NCBI RefSeq assembly: GCF_000332335.1
Contig: NZ_KB235948.1
Span: forward strand, 1,677,544 to 1,741,543
Direction of reading: 5' to 3'
DNA length: 64,000 nt
Source of the DNA: Kamptonema formosum PCC 10802
GTDB taxonomy: Bacteria > Cyanobacteriota > Cyanobacteriia > Cyanobacteriales > Oscillatoriaceae
Shown: positions 29,092 through 39,373 of the stretch, one piece after another
Layout of the letters: the number at the start of each line of letters is the position of its first letter
How positions within the stretch are numbered: position 1 is the stretch's first letter
Made by a program: the position numbers and the translations under genes
Notes under the pieces: generated by a model
Told to the model about the DNA's origin: nothing
What the model saw: the letters and a program-made list of their open reading frames with translations, nothing else
Database searches by the model: none

Positions 29092-30552
29092 ATGGCTGAT
29101 GCAGAGGTCTTAAAACTGGTAGAACTGGCAGACAATTGGATTGGCAAAAAGACTGGCGAGGTGCTCGATGACGCCCAGAAGGCGATCCTGCGGCAGGCTC
29201 TCGCCGGTCAGAGGCTTAAAGATATTCAAGTCACCGGCTACACCGGCAGCACCGTGCAGCGGGAAATCGCCCCCAAGTTGTGGAAGCTGCTGTCACAGGT
29301 GACGGGGAAAAGGGTGAGTATAAAGACCGTGCGGCTGGTGCTGGAGGGATTGCGGCTTGAGCCTAGCCCTTCAGGGAGCTGGGGGGCTCGGGAGCGGGGG
29401 GGGCTCGGGGTCCGCTTTGGGGATGGGGGGGAGGCGGGAGCGGCGAAGAGCGCCAGCCCACAAACTCCTCGGGCACAGAACTCCCCCGATCTCCCCCCAG
29501 AGGGGCTGGAACTGCCGGGTGGGCAGCTGGAGCTGGCGTCGAAATTCTATATCGAGCGCCCTCCCATTGAAACCCGCGCCTTTGAAGAAATTAGCAAACC
29601 GGGGAGCCTGATTCGCATCAAAGCCCCCAAGCGAATGGGCAAAACTTCTCTAATGACCCGACTGCTGCGCGAAGCAGAACGGCTGGGCTGTCGCTCAGTG
29701 GCTTTGAACTTCGAGCTAGCTGATAGCGAAATTTTCACCAATCTCGATAAATTCCTGCAGTGGTTCTGCGCTATCGTAACCGACGACCTGGAGCTGCCCA
29801 TTCAACTAGATAGCCGGTGGAGCAAGTTTTTGGGCAGTAAAAAGAACTCCACGAATTACTTTGAAAAGTACCTGCTGCCGGCAATTGACACTCCCCTCGC
29901 TTTAGGTCTGGATGAAGTTGACCGGATTTTCCCCCATGAAAAAATAGCCGATGACTTTTTCGGGTTGCTGCGGGCTTGGCATGAAAAAGCCAAGCAAAGC
30001 GATATCTGGAAAAACTTCCGGCTGGTGATCGTACACGGCACAGAAGTCTATATCCCCCTCAGTAACGACCAGTCCCCATTTAATGTCGGGCTGCCGGTGG
30101 AGCTGTCGGAGTTTAACTCAGCGCAGGTGCGCGACTTAGCCCACCGGCACGGCTTAGATTTGACCGGCACTCAGGTCGAGCAACTGATGGCAATGGTTGG
30201 CGGACACCCCCACCTTGTCCGGCTGTCTCTCTATAAAATTGCTCGCCAAGAGGTCACTCTAGAGGAACTCCTCAGAGAAGCTCCCACCGAAACTGGAATT
30301 TATGCAAACCACCTGCGACAGCACCTGCGGCATTTAGAACAGCATCCGGAACTAGCCTCAGCCTTTCAACAAGTTCTTGAAACAGACTCTCCAGTGCAGC
30401 TCATGCCGGCAATCGCTTACAAATTAAACAGTATGGGACTGGTGCGCTTGCAAGGCAATCAGGTCACAGTCGCTTACGACCTGTACCGGCAGTATTTCCG
30501 CCAGCGCTTGCTTGGCAGCGAGCGCCTAAACCCTTCCCCACTTTCCCTGTAA
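29092..30552 (+). CDS. AAA-like (AAA_35) ATPase with N-terminal helical DNA-binding-like domain
   Basis: A 486-residue protein from ATG 29092 (an ATG at 29056 is the alternative). Residues 1-85 resemble the winged-helix-like N-terminal domain found on cyanobacterial STAND and AAA-like proteins (GQRLKDIQVTGYTGSTVQRE then LWKLLSQVTGKRV). A low-complexity Gly/Pro linker follows (about 90-140). The AAA-like domain (about 145-440) has a Walker A of the APKRMGKTSL type and a Walker B LALGLDEVDRIFP. Family members are thought to act in signalling or conflict responses, without a defined mechanism. It is divergent from the adenylate cyclase and upstream of another AAA-like protein carrying GAF domains, so the three may work together. 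Confidence 0.87.
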   Translation: MADAEVLKLVELADNWIGKKTGEVLDDAQKAILRQALAGQRLKDIQVTGYTGSTVQREIAPKLWKLLSQVTGKRVSIKTVRLVLEGLRLEPSPSGSWGARERGGLGVRFGDGGEAGAAKSASPQTPRAQNSPDLPPEGLELPGGQLELASKFYIERPPIETRAFEEISKPGSLIRIKAPKRMGKTSLMTRLLREAERLGCRSVALNFELADSEIFTNLDKFLQWFCAIVTDDLELPIQLDSRWSKFLGSKKNSTNYFEKYLLPAIDTPLALGLDEVDRIFPHEKIADDFFGLLRAWHEKAKQSDIWKNFRLVIVHGTEVYIPLSNDQSPFNVGLPVELSEFNSAQVRDLAHRHGLDLTGTQVEQLMAMVGGHPHLVRLSLYKIARQEVTLEELLREAPTETGIYANHLRQHLRHLEQHPELASAFQQVLETDSPVQLMPAIAYKLNSMGLVRLQGNQVTVAYDLYRQYFRQRLLGSERLNPSPLSL

Positions 30553-30707
30553 CGTCACCCCACCCACCCCAAAAAAATAATTCCTCCCCCTCTCTTGGCG
30601 TCCTACCCAACGGGCAAGCCGCTAGCGCGTCTAAGGTGTCTTGGCGGTTCATTATATTAATAACTCCTCTCGAACAGGGTGCAATAAAAATCTCCCATCA
30701 AAACCAT

Positions 30708-31499
30708 ATGACTCATCGCTTTCTCGACCAGCCTGAAGTTTTGCGAGTGCTGTTCCATCCCAAACGGGATGACAGTTTCGACCCCTTAGACCCAAAAACC
30801 CGCCCGGTTGCCGTGGAAGTAGAACCGGCAGTTTTTCTCAGGGGATGGCTGTACCCAGCTCTTCCCAATTCGCCGGCGATTCTCTTCTTTCACGGCCATG
30901 CAGAAATTGCCGCTGACTATGATGCCTTTGCCGATTTTTATATCCAGATGGGCATCACCTTTCTGGCGATCGATTACCGTGGCTATGGCGCGAGCGACGG
31001 CACGCCGGCAGCTAGCAATCTTCTGTGCGATGCGCTAAAAGTATTCTTAGCAGCTGACCGCATCTTCCACTCCTGCCGGCTGGCACCTAAGGAGCTTTAT
31101 GTTATGGGGAGAAGTATCGGAAGCGCCCCAGCAATTGAAGTGGCTGCGCACGCTTCAGACAAACTGGCGGGACTAATCGTCGAGAGTGGCTTTGCCGAAA
31201 CAAAGACACTTTTAGATTGCCTCGGCATGCCGGTGGGGGAATTTGATGAAAAGCGCGACGCTTTTGCCAACAGTATCAAAATCAGCCGAATCTCAATCCC
31301 CACTCTAATTATACACGGGAAAGAAGACGCCCTGATCCCCCCCGCCCAGGCGCAAGAACTCTACCGCAGATCCGCCGCACAAAAAAAACAGCTTGTGCTG
31401 ATTCCTCGCGGCAATCACAACACCCTAATGATCGCCGGCATCTCCAAGCAAGGGAAGTCCCCCTACTTTGAGGCCATTCGGGGATTTGCCGGCGGTTAA
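30708..31499 (+). CDS. Alpha/beta hydrolase
   Basis: A 263-residue serine hydrolase of the alpha/beta fold. The oxyanion region is LFFHGHAEIAADY, the strand LAIDYRGYGASDG is typical, the nucleophile is Ser136 in MGRSIGS, and Asp207 (HGKEDALIPP) and His237 (GNHNTL) complete the triad. There is no signal peptide, so it is cytoplasmic. The ATG at 30708 gives the normal family N-terminus. The closest general group is the FrsA/serine aminopeptidase S33-like hydrolases; the substrate cannot be told. It lies between two AAA-like genes on the same strand, but with a 155-base gap upstream and 115 bases downstream. Confidence 0.9.
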   Translation: MTHRFLDQPEVLRVLFHPKRDDSFDPLDPKTRPVAVEVEPAVFLRGWLYPALPNSPAILFFHGHAEIAADYDAFADFYIQMGITFLAIDYRGYGASDGTPAASNLLCDALKVFLAADRIFHSCRLAPKELYVMGRSIGSAPAIEVAAHASDKLAGLIVESGFAETKTLLDCLGMPVGEFDEKRDAFANSIKISRISIPTLIIHGKEDALIPPAQAQELYRRSAAQKKQLVLIPRGNHNTLMIAGISKQGKSPYFEAIRGFAGG

Positions 31500-31540
31500 G
31501 TGAGCCGGTATAATTAGATAAAAATTTACCTCGTACCTCG

Positions 31541-31585
31541 TTCCCAGGCTCCGCCTGGGAATGACCCTCTGGAGGCAGAGCCTCC
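31541..31585. repeat. TTCCCAGGCTCCGCCTGGGAA / GGAGGCAGAGCCTCC repeat
   Basis: Two adjacent short palindromes, a unit repeated at 35195-35240, 39561-39708, 39806-39855, about 58664-58712 and, degenerate, 13522-13570. It artificially lengthens the downstream frame; the true start of the next gene is at 31615. Confidence 0.9.
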
Positions 31586-31614
31586 ATTTACCTTACAAAT
31601 GTAGAAATGGAACC

Positions 31615-34600
31615 ATGACTCATTCACATTACGAATATAAAGTTGGAGGTTGCCTGCCGGCGGACGCCCCCACCTATGTGTGGCGTCAGGCGGATGACGA
31701 CCTCTATAACTACTTGAACGCCGGCACATTTTGTTACGTCCTCAACTCCCGGCAAATGGGCAAGTCGAGTTTGCTCGTGCAGACAATAGGCCGGCTTCAG
31801 CAAGCCGGTGCGGTCTGCGCCGCCATTGACCTGACAGAAATCATCAGCCCCGACATCACCAGAAACGAATTTTATGGCAGCCTAACTTACACCTTAGCCG
31901 ACAGTTTTAACCTCCTGGACACGATAGGCGGTTTTGACGCCTGGTGGCGCAAGTACAAAACCCTCTCCCCCCTCAAGCGATTGGGCATCTTTCTCAAAGA
32001 TGTCCTCCTGAGAGAGCCCTCCATGTTGGACAAAGCGATTGTCATTTTTTTGGATGAAATTGATAGCGTCCTCAGATTGCCTTTCTCAGTCAGCGATTTT
32101 TTCGGTCTGGTTCGGGCTTGCCACAGCAATCGCGCAGACCAGCCAGAATACAACCGCCTGACTTTTGCTATATTAGGAGTAGCCTCCCCCTCGGATTTGA
32201 TTAGAGACAAAGACCACAGCCCCCCCTTCAATTTTGGACAAGCAATTGAACTAGCCGGCTTTCAATTAAATAAATCTGAACCGATAGCTGAGGGGCTAAA
32301 AGACAAATCTCCCAAACACAAAAAATTGCTGCAAGCCGTGCTGTTCTGGACAGGCGGGCAGCCTTTCCTCACGCAAAAGCTGTGCAAACTGATTGTCGAT
32401 TCGGAGGAGTCGCCCCCTGCCGGCAGTGAGGCGGAATGGGTGGAAAAATTGGTGCGAACTCGCGTCATTGAAAATTGGGAGAGCCAAGATGAGCCAGAGC
32501 ATTTGAGAACCATTCGCGACCGGCTTCTCCGCAGCGAGCAGCGCCGCGTTCAGCTCTTGAAGCTGTACCAGCAAATCGCCGGACAGGGAGCTGTCCCAGC
32601 GGATGACAGTCCAGAACAGATGGAACTGCGGCTGTCAGGATTAGCAGTCAAGTACCAGGGCGAATTGCGGGTTGGCAATCGGATTTACCAGTCCGTATTT
32701 AACTCGGAGTGGGTACAAAAGGTGCTGGCTGCGATCCAGCCCGATCCCCACCCCCGCGACGCCGAGTTTCTCCAAACGCTAGCTGAATTAGAAACCAAAC
32801 TTTTAGTGTCGCAGCTCGCCAATGTGGCTGAAGGGAAAATTTCCGACCAAGCTCTCTATGAGGTGGTGCGGGATATCACCTTGCAGGTGGGAGATTTACT
32901 CGGTGCGGATCGCGCCACTATCTTTTTGCTGAATGAAGACAAAACTGAGCTGTGGTCGCTTGTTGCGGAGAATCAAGGCGATGAATTCCTAGATATTCAG
33001 CTGCGAGTCGGGGAGGGTATTGCCGGTCAAGTCGCCGCCAGTAAGAAAACTATTAATATTACTGCCAAGGTTTACCAAGATCCCCGGTCTTGTCTGGTTA
33101 AAGACTTCGATAAAAAATATGACTACCGCACCTATAATATGCTGGCTTTTCCCTTCTTGACGGAAATCGGCGAGGTGGTTGCTGTCGTCCAGTTACTCAA
33201 TAAGTTGAAACAGCCCGACAGTTCGCAGGGGAAACTGTCGCAGAGAATTGACAGGAAGGGCTTTACAAAAGAAGACGAAGAGCGATTGGCTCAATTTGTC
33301 CCTCCGATTCGGCGGATTCTGGAAATCTGCCAGTCCTCTTACAAAGCTACCAAAAAACTTCGGGCGACGGCGGCGCTGGCAGAAGCTACCCGCTCTCTTG
33401 ACAAGAGCAGTTTAGATACCAAAGAAATCCTCCAGCGGGTGATGGATGCGGCTAAGAAACTGATGAGCGCCGATCGCAGCACGCTTTGGCTGCTAGACGA
33501 AGAGCGGGGCGATCTGTGGACAAAAATCCCGATGGCGGACGGCACCTTGATCGAAAAGCGCGTTCCCAGGAATGTCGGCTTTGTCGGCAAAGTGGCTGAA
33601 ACCGGCGAACCCGAGATTATTCCCTTTGACTTGTACGACCATCCCTTCTCTGAAACCGCCAAAGGAACAGACCGGAAAACCGGCTACCGCACTTGCAGCT
33701 TGCTGTGCATGCCGGTGTTCAATCCCGAGCGCGAGTTGCTCGGCGTGACGCAATTGCTCAACAAACGAAAACCGGGAGTTTTCCCCACCTACAAACCGGC
33801 TGACTGGCCCAAAGCGCCCGAACAATTCAAGGCTAGCTTTGACGAAAACGACCGGCAATCCATGCAGGTTTTCAATGAGCGCGTGGGAGTTATCCTCCAG
33901 TACGCAAAAACTCACGAAGACCTGAAGCGGCTTGCGGAAATCCAGCCCAAGGAAGCTGTCCGCAACACCCTTGCTATGCTGATTAATGCAGCAGGCGACC
34001 GGAGTGATGAAACGCTCTACACCGCGCTTTTCAATATGCTGAATTTCCTGACTTCCTCTGTCGGTAAAATACTAGAAGCTGACCGCACAGCCATTTTCCT
34101 GCTGGATGCGAAGGGAGACGAACTTTGGTCGCTGATTGCGGAGGAAGAAGGGAGCGCCCCCACAGAAATTTCCCTTGCCGCTAATCGAGGGCTTCCTGCT
34201 GAAATTGTCGCGTCAAAATCTGTAAAGGCGCTCGCTGTAACGGCAGGCGGCTGGAAAAATAATCCCTCCCTCCTGCAAGCCACTGCCGGTCAATGTTGCA
34301 GCTACTCTACTCACAATATTTTACTCTTTACCCTGGCAAACCAGCAAGGGGATGTCGTGGCTGTTGTGGAGGCGCTCAACAAATTAAAATCCCCCCGGAG
34401 TGCCGGTGCGCCCCTTTCCGAAAAAATTGACCCTCAGGGATTTACCTGTGCGGACGAGGAGCGGCTGGCGAGCCGCGCTGACTCAATTATACCAATTTTG
34501 GAAGGGTTCCAATCTTTTCATAAAGAAATCCGAACCATTCAGGGACAGCGAGCGACAGAAGCGCTTTTTTCAGCGCTCAATTCAGTCAGCCAGAGCAGCG

Positions 34601-35160
34601 GGAATCCAAAAGAAATACTGCAGCGGGTGATGGAGGAGGCAAAAACACTTACGAATGCCGACCGCAGCACCCTTTGGCTGCTCGATCGCGAGCGGGGGGA
34701 CTTGTGGACGGAACTCCCCGGTTTGGGGGAATTGCGGTGTGAGATTGGGGTTGGCTTCGCCGGCACTGTCGCCCAAACCCGCCAGCCGGTGATGATTCCG
34801 TTTGACTTGTACGAGTGCGAAGGTGCTGAGAATGCCAAAAAAACCGACCGGGAAACCGGCTATCGCACCTGCAGTTTGCTGTGCATGCCGGTGTTGAGTT
34901 TTGATGGCCAGGAGCTTCTCGGCGTGACACAATTGCTCAACAAGCGCAAACCGGGAAATTTTCCTGAATATAACCGAGCTGAATGGCCGGCAGCCCCGGA
35001 CTGCTTCAAAGCTAGCTTTAATGAAAAGGATCTCCGGTATATGGAGATATTTAACAATCACGTCGGGATTCTGCTGCAAAACTCTCAGCAGCAGGATATA
35101 TTGCGAACTGAGCTGGGCAGAGCTGCCGGTGACACCCCCTTAAATATGCCGAATTCGTAA
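31615..35160 (+). CDS. AAA-like ATPase fused to four GAF domains
   Basis: An 1181-residue cytoplasmic protein. Residues about 5-330 are an AAA_35 domain beginning [17 protein letters not shown], with Walker [11 protein letters not shown] and Walker [13 protein letters not shown]. Four GAF domains follow at about 405-560, 600-765, 795-965 and 998-1165. They alternate A-B-A-B: GAF1 and GAF3 retain the complete NKFDE motif (FTKEDE, FTCADE), while GAF2 and GAF4 have DR or DL in its place and share RSTLWLLD and [12 protein letters not shown]. The same A-B pair is the regulatory part of the nearby adenylate cyclase. No kinase, cyclase or other output domain is present. It may bind cyclic nucleotides and signal through the ATPase. 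The ATG at 31615 is chosen because upstream in-frame sequence is an interspersed repeat. Confidence 0.92.
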   Translation: MTHSHYEYKVGGCLPADAPTYVWRQADDDLYNYLNAGTFCYVLNSRQMGKSSLLVQTIGRLQQAGAVCAAIDLTEIISPDITRNEFYGSLTYTLADSFNLLDTIGGFDAWWRKYKTLSPLKRLGIFLKDVLLREPSMLDKAIVIFLDEIDSVLRLPFSVSDFFGLVRACHSNRADQPEYNRLTFAILGVASPSDLIRDKDHSPPFNFGQAIELAGFQLNKSEPIAEGLKDKSPKHKKLLQAVLFWTGGQPFLTQKLCKLIVDSEESPPAGSEAEWVEKLVRTRVIENWESQDEPEHLRTIRDRLLRSEQRRVQLLKLYQQIAGQGAVPADDSPEQMELRLSGLAVKYQGELRVGNRIYQSVFNSEWVQKVLAAIQPDPHPRDAEFLQTLAELETKLLVSQLANVAEGKISDQALYEVVRDITLQVGDLLGADRATIFLLNEDKTELWSLVAENQGDEFLDIQLRVGEGIAGQVAASKKTINITAKVYQDPRSCLVKDFDKKYDYRTYNMLAFPFLTEIGEVVAVVQLLNKLKQPDSSQGKLSQRIDRKGFTKEDEERLAQFVPPIRRILEICQSSYKATKKLRATAALAEATRSLDKSSLDTKEILQRVMDAAKKLMSADRSTLWLLDEERGDLWTKIPMADGTLIEKRVPRNVGFVGKVAETGEPEIIPFDLYDHPFSETAKGTDRKTGYRTCSLLCMPVFNPERELLGVTQLLNKRKPGVFPTYKPADWPKAPEQFKASFDENDRQSMQVFNERVGVILQYAKTHEDLKRLAEIQPKEAVRNTLAMLINAAGDRSDETLYTALFNMLNFLTSSVGKILEADRTAIFLLDAKGDELWSLIAEEEGSAPTEISLAANRGLPAEIVASKSVKALAVTAGGWKNNPSLLQATAGQCCSYSTHNILLFTLANQQGDVVAVVEALNKLKSPRSAGAPLSEKIDPQGFTCADEERLASRADSIIPILEGFQSFHKEIRTIQGQRATEALFSALNSVSQSSGNPKEILQRVMEEAKTLTNADRSTLWLLDRERGDLWTELPGLGELRCEIGVGFAGTVAQTRQPVMIPFDLYECEGAENAKKTDRETGYRTCSLLCMPVLSFDGQELLGVTQLLNKRKPGNFPEYNRAEWPAAPDCFKASFNEKDLRYMEIFNNHVGILLQNSQQQDILRTELGRAAGDTPLNMPNS

Positions 35161-35194
35161 GCTGTTAGGCTTTTAACCTGCTTTTCCCTTGAAA

Positions 35195-35240
35195 GGAGGC
35201 AGAGCCTCCAGAGGGCGTTCCCAGCCAGAGGCTGGGAACG
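35195..35240. repeat. GGAGGCAGAGCCTCC / GTTCCCAGCC...GGCTGGGAAC repeat
   Basis: Another copy of the double-palindrome unit, between the convergent AAA-GAF and MFS genes. Confidence 0.85.
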
Positions 35241-35272
35241 AGGGAAAAACGAGGGAAAATCCAAAATTGGTA

Positions 35273-36910
35273 TTAGTGAGCCGGTGGCGCTTTGGCTCCC
35301 GCACGACCTTTCCCCAAAAATACCAGCAGAGGCATCGAACAGAGGAAGGCAACTCCTACCACCCGAAAAATGTCTGCGAAAGACAGAACTGCGGCTTGTA
35401 TGCTGACGGTCTGGCTCATTAAGGCAAGCGCTTGCTGGTGCGCCGTGACAGCATCCATTCCCCGACTCTGGAATGCCCCAGTTAGTAAGTCGAGACGCTG
35501 ATTCGTTGCGATATCGTAAGGAGTGATATGAGCGAGCAGCACCGCTCGGTGAAAAGCCTCCCGCTGAGCGAGCAAGGTGGTGAGTGCCGCAATGCCGATA
35601 CTGCCCCCTAATTGGCGAGTCAGGTTGTAAAAACCAGACCCCGCCGAGATATCTTGCTTGGGAAGCGATCCCAAAGTTGCCAAACTCAACGGGAGAAACA
35701 TCAGCACTGTAACCCCACCGCGTTCGAGCAGGGGGAAAAATAGCTCGTCCGTCCCTGTCTGGGGATTGATATTTGCCAGCTGAAACATAACAAAGGCATT
35801 CCCCACCGCACCGCAACCAATCAAAAGTCGGGCGTCAACTTTAGTCGATATCTTGCCCAACAGCACCATTGCAATTGCTGAGGTTAAGGCACCGGGAGCG
35901 AGTAACCAGCCGGTTTGAGTCGCGGTAAAGTGAAGCACGCTTTGGGCGAAAATCGGCACGGCAAAGAGCGCTCCGTAAAGCCCCATACCGAGAATTCCAG
36001 AGTAAATGCTTCCAGCCACGAGAGAGCGGTGACGCAGCACCCGCAAGTCAACCGCAGGATGTTTTGTGCTGAGTTCGCGCCAGATAAACAGCCCGAGTGT
36101 GAGAGCGCTAACCACCGCCAAAGCCGTGATGTAACGAGATTCAAACCAGCTTTCTTTTTCTCCTTCTTCTAAGAATGTTTGCAAGCTGCCAACTGCAACC
36201 GCTAACAGCCCAATTCCCCACCAATCGACCGCTGTGCTGTGCTGGCTGTCCTTGATTTTATTTGGGGGCAAAAATAGCCAAGCCATCACGGTTGCCAATA
36301 TTCCAAAGGGAAGATTGATGTAAAAAATCCAAGGCCAACCCATCGTATCGGTGAGGTATCCCCCCAAGGTTGGGCCAATTGCAGGGCCGGCAATCACGCC
36401 AACGCCAAACACAGCCTGCGCCACACCTTGCTCGTGGGGTGGAAACGTCTCGAAAAGAATGGCTTGGCCTTTGGCAAGCAACCCCCCCCCGCACAAACCT
36501 TGCAGGATGCGCGAAAAAATCAGCGCCGGCAGGTTAAATGACAGCCCGCACATCACCGAAGCAATAGTGAAGCCCACTAAAGAAAAGATAAAGTACCTTT
36601 TCTTCCCGAAATAATCTCCCAGCCAAGCCGTCAACGGAATCATGATAACGTTGGCGATTCCATAGCCAGTCACAACCCAGCCAATTTCACTCACGGTTGC
36701 GCCCAGACTCGCTTGCATGTCAGTCAGCGCTACGTTGACGATGCTGGTGTCGATGACTTCCAGAATTGCTCCCAAGGCAGCTGTCAAAGCGATTGCCCAC
36801 TTTAGAGGGCCGGTGACATACCCAGACTTACTAACACTTGAAACCATCTTTTTTGCAGGAGCCACTCGTTTACTGCTCTCAGTATTAGAGACATTTAAAA
36901 TTTTAATCAT
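35273..36910 (-). CDS. DHA2-family MFS multidrug efflux permease (EmrB-like)
   Basis: A 545-residue membrane protein of the 14-helix DHA2 group. Landmarks are LEVIDTSIVNVALTDMQ in the first helix, WVVTGYGIANVIMIPLTAW, the inner loop motif GDYFGKKRYF, and the antiporter motif C in VIAGPAIGPTLGGYL. It should expel drugs or metabolites in exchange for protons. Together with the HlyD-type protein upstream (131 bases, containing a palindromic repeat) it forms an EmrAB-like pump; an outer-membrane TolC partner is not in the window. The start at 36910 is the longest form; an internal ATG at 36847 would remove 21 charged residues and is equally compatible. Confidence 0.94.
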   Translation of the reverse strand: MIKILNVSNTESSKRVAPAKKMVSSVSKSGYVTGPLKWAIALTAALGAILEVIDTSIVNVALTDMQASLGATVSEIGWVVTGYGIANVIMIPLTAWLGDYFGKKRYFIFSLVGFTIASVMCGLSFNLPALIFSRILQGLCGGGLLAKGQAILFETFPPHEQGVAQAVFGVGVIAGPAIGPTLGGYLTDTMGWPWIFYINLPFGILATVMAWLFLPPNKIKDSQHSTAVDWWGIGLLAVAVGSLQTFLEEGEKESWFESRYITALAVVSALTLGLFIWRELSTKHPAVDLRVLRHRSLVAGSIYSGILGMGLYGALFAVPIFAQSVLHFTATQTGWLLAPGALTSAIAMVLLGKISTKVDARLLIGCGAVGNAFVMFQLANINPQTGTDELFFPLLERGGVTVLMFLPLSLATLGSLPKQDISAGSGFYNLTRQLGGSIGIAALTTLLAQREAFHRAVLLAHITPYDIATNQRLDLLTGAFQSRGMDAVTAHQQALALMSQTVSIQAAVLSFADIFRVVGVAFLCSMPLLVFLGKGRAGAKAPPAH

Positions 36911-36948
36911 TGAAAAATATGCGGAAATAGTTACTGCTGGAGGCTATC

Positions 36949-36982
36949 AGAAACCGGGTTTCTTGAAGAAACCCGGTTTCTT
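36949..36982. repeat. AGAAACCGGGTTTCTT palindromic pair
   Basis: Inverted repeat of the GAAACCGGGTTTC family placed between two genes of the same operon, where it could attenuate transcription or stabilise the upstream message. Confidence 0.9.
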
Positions 36983-37041
36983 GTTCTTTCTTGATGCGGG
37001 GGATTAATTTTCGGTTCATTTTGGCCGGCTTGCTTAAAATC

Positions 37042-38733
37042 CTACGGCTCGGCAGCCATCTGCTGGCGGTTCTCAACAGCAGCGGTACTCACCGTGACGG
37101 TGACGCTCAAACCGGCTCGGAGTTTGTGCTGCGGATCGGCATCCGGCAAAAAGCTTAACCGCACCGGCAGCCACTGCACCACTTTATTGAAATTCCCCGT
37201 GGCATTGTCGGGAGGCAGCAGCGCAAATTGAGCCCCTGTCGCCGGACTGAGCCCCTCAACTTTGGCTCGGAAAACTTCGCCCGGATAGGCATCCACTCGC
37301 ACTTCTGCCGCTTCTCCCACGCGCAAATCTTTTAACTCCGTTTCCTTAAAATTCGCTCGCACATAAATTGTTTCCGTCTCCAGGGGAACGACTGCCAAAA
37401 GTGGCTGTCCGGGCTGAACTTTCTGGCCGACTTCCCCCGTCAGCTGCCCGACATAGCCGGTAACGGGTGCCTTGATAGCGGTATATTCCAACTGCTGGCG
37501 AGCTAGAGCCAAAGCGGCTTCGGCTTGTTTCACCTGAGCTTGAGCGCTCTCGGTTTGATCCTGCTGCACAGTCACTTTTTGAGTAGAAGCTTTCGTTTCA
37601 GCAACCTGCGAGCGAGAGGCATCGGCTTGTGCCACTGACTTTTGCACTTGAGCTCGGGCATTATCGATCTGAGCTTCGGCTTGCTGGAGTCGCGATCTGG
37701 CACTCTCAACCTGAGCTTGCGCTTGTTGCAATTGAGACTGAGCGCTCTTAACCTGAGCTTGCGCTTGCTGCAGTTGCGCTCGCGCGTCATTCACTTGAGC
37801 TTCTGCCTGCCCGACTCCTTCATTCGCCACCGTCAAATTGGCTTGAGCAGTATTAAAAGCCGCTCGTGCGGTGTCTTGCTGCTGAGCAGGAATCGCCCCC
37901 TGCCCGAACAGGAATTCATAGCGCTGCAAATCAGTTTGAGTTCTGGTGACTTCTGTCTCAGCTTGGGCAACCTTAGCGCGGGCGGCGCTCACGCCTGATT
38001 CGGCTTGCCGGATTCTAGCTTGCTGAGCCTCGACGGCTGCGACTGCCCCCTCCACTTGCGATTTTGCCGCACTCACGCCCAATTCCGCTTGCTGCAACTG
38101 AGCGTCAGCTCCCTTCCTTTCGGATTGCGCTTGCTTGACGTTGGTTTCAGCTGCAACAACCGCAGCTTCTTGCGCTTCTAAATTCGACTCAGCTTGCTGA
38201 ATTTGAGTCGTGTTTGTATTGGCGGTGAGCGATACGGTGTCAGCAGAACTCTTTAACTGAGCCTTTGCTGAGTTTAGATTCGCTTCCATTTGCTGGATTT
38301 TTAGCTGCAGGTCTTCGTCCTGCAAAATAACTAGAGTCTGCCCAGCTTTGACGAGAGCGCCATCCTTGACCAGCACCTGTTTAACGGTCGCTGATATTTT
38401 TGGCGCGACCGGAGAGATGTGCCCTTCAATTTGCGCGTTGTCCGTGGAAACGTGTGTGTGTTGAAATTGCCACCACCGCCATCCGGAAACAGCTCCAAAA
38501 GCCAGACCGCTCGCTCCCACAACCGCCAGCAGCCACCGGTGCCGGTTGAAGAAAGACGGTTTTGTTTTGGCTTCACCGGCTGTTTCCCCGTCTGGCTTAG
38601 ATTCGTCTCCCTCTGGCTGAATTTCAGGCCGGTATTCGCTCTCACCTTCCTTCCGCAGAGCCGGCTGGCTAGCGGGTGACGGCGCTAAGTCATCAGATTT
38701 GACTCTAGATTCAACCGCTGTGTTGGTCTTCAT
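37042..38733 (-). CDS. HlyD-family membrane fusion protein (EmrA-like)
   Basis: A 563-residue periplasmic adaptor. An acidic cytoplasmic tail (1-65) precedes one transmembrane helix (RWLLAVVGASGLAFGAVSGW, about 68-88). The biotinyl-lipoyl-like half is THVSTDNAQIEGHISPVAPK, followed by a very long Ala/Gln-rich coiled coil (about 150-405) composed of near-repeats of AQVKSAQSQLQQAQAQVE. The second lipoyl half and beta-barrel follow (YTAIKAPVTGYVGQL, VRANFKETELKDLRVG). The coiled coil is longer than in E. coli EmrA and looks internally duplicated. Its start codon overlaps the end of the TetR gene by 23 bases, showing translational coupling, and the MFS permease gene follows. Start chosen at MKTNTAVESR. 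Confidence 0.93.
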   Translation of the reverse strand: MKTNTAVESRVKSDDLAPSPASQPALRKEGESEYRPEIQPEGDESKPDGETAGEAKTKPSFFNRHRWLLAVVGASGLAFGAVSGWRWWQFQHTHVSTDNAQIEGHISPVAPKISATVKQVLVKDGALVKAGQTLVILQDEDLQLKIQQMEANLNSAKAQLKSSADTVSLTANTNTTQIQQAESNLEAQEAAVVAAETNVKQAQSERKGADAQLQQAELGVSAAKSQVEGAVAAVEAQQARIRQAESGVSAARAKVAQAETEVTRTQTDLQRYEFLFGQGAIPAQQQDTARAAFNTAQANLTVANEGVGQAEAQVNDARAQLQQAQAQVKSAQSQLQQAQAQVESARSRLQQAEAQIDNARAQVQKSVAQADASRSQVAETKASTQKVTVQQDQTESAQAQVKQAEAALALARQQLEYTAIKAPVTGYVGQLTGEVGQKVQPGQPLLAVVPLETETIYVRANFKETELKDLRVGEAAEVRVDAYPGEVFRAKVEGLSPATGAQFALLPPDNATGNFNKVVQWLPVRLSFLPDADPQHKLRAGLSVTVTVSTAAVENRQQMAAEP

Positions 38734-39373
38734 TTTTATTGTCTGTACTTGTAATTTTGGCTGGCAAAGTGCTAATCCCGCGCACGAAAACACCGACGCA
38801 AGTCTCGATGTAGCTCTCGCGACTGTAGCCTAGTGAGGTTGGGGTTGCATTGCGGCGCAGCATGCCGGCGAGCAGCATGCCGGTAAACAGATCCACTGCC
38901 GGTTTCAAGTCGATATCCTCGCGGACGTCACCCCGCTTTTGAGCTTTGCGCAGGTAAGTCACCAGCTTTTCTCGCAGCGGTAAAACTGCCTCGGCGATAA
39001 TCCGGTTCGCCGCTTCCGGGTGGCGCTTCGCTTCTCCAATGAATGTCCGGATTAGGGCTTCATGTTCTTCCAGCATGCTGTTGTACAGCGATGCGTAGTG
39101 CCTGAGATCCTCAGTTAAGTTCTGAGTCCACTCGTCTTGGTGAGCCAGGGCTTCTACTTGCAAAGCTGTAGCCTGCGCGACAACTGCACCCAGCAGCTCG
39201 TCTTTGCTGTGGAAATGCCGAAATAGCGTCACTTCATTCACGCCGGCAACACGGGCAATTTCCCTGGTTGTCGCCCCCGCTACCCCCGCTCGGGCAAAAA
39301 CTTCCGCCGCTGCTTTCAGCAGCCGAGTCCGGGTTTGTTGGGTTTTTTGCTCGGTACGATCCATGTTTGTCAT
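38711..39373 (-). CDS. TetR-family transcriptional regulator
   Basis: A 220-residue repressor. Residues about 12-60 are the TetR helix-turn-helix: RTRLLKAAAEVFARAGVAG, TTREIARVAGVNEVTLFRHF, HSKDELLGAVV. The rest is the ligand-binding helical domain. It is the first gene of a tetR-emrA-emrB operon and overlaps the next gene, so it most likely senses a toxic compound and represses its own operon. A 7-4-7 palindrome overlaps the first start codon (39373-39390). Because of that overlap, the second ATG at 39364 (MDRTEQK) may be the real start, leaving the operator just outside the coding region. Confidence 0.93.
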   Translation of the reverse strand: MTNMDRTEQKTQQTRTRLLKAAAEVFARAGVAGATTREIARVAGVNEVTLFRHFHSKDELLGAVVAQATALQVEALAHQDEWTQNLTEDLRHYASLYNSMLEEHEALIRTFIGEAKRHPEAANRIIAEAVLPLREKLVTYLRKAQKRGDVREDIDLKPAVDLFTGMLLAGMLRRNATPTSLGYSRESYIETCVGVFVRGISTLPAKITSTDNKNEDQHSG

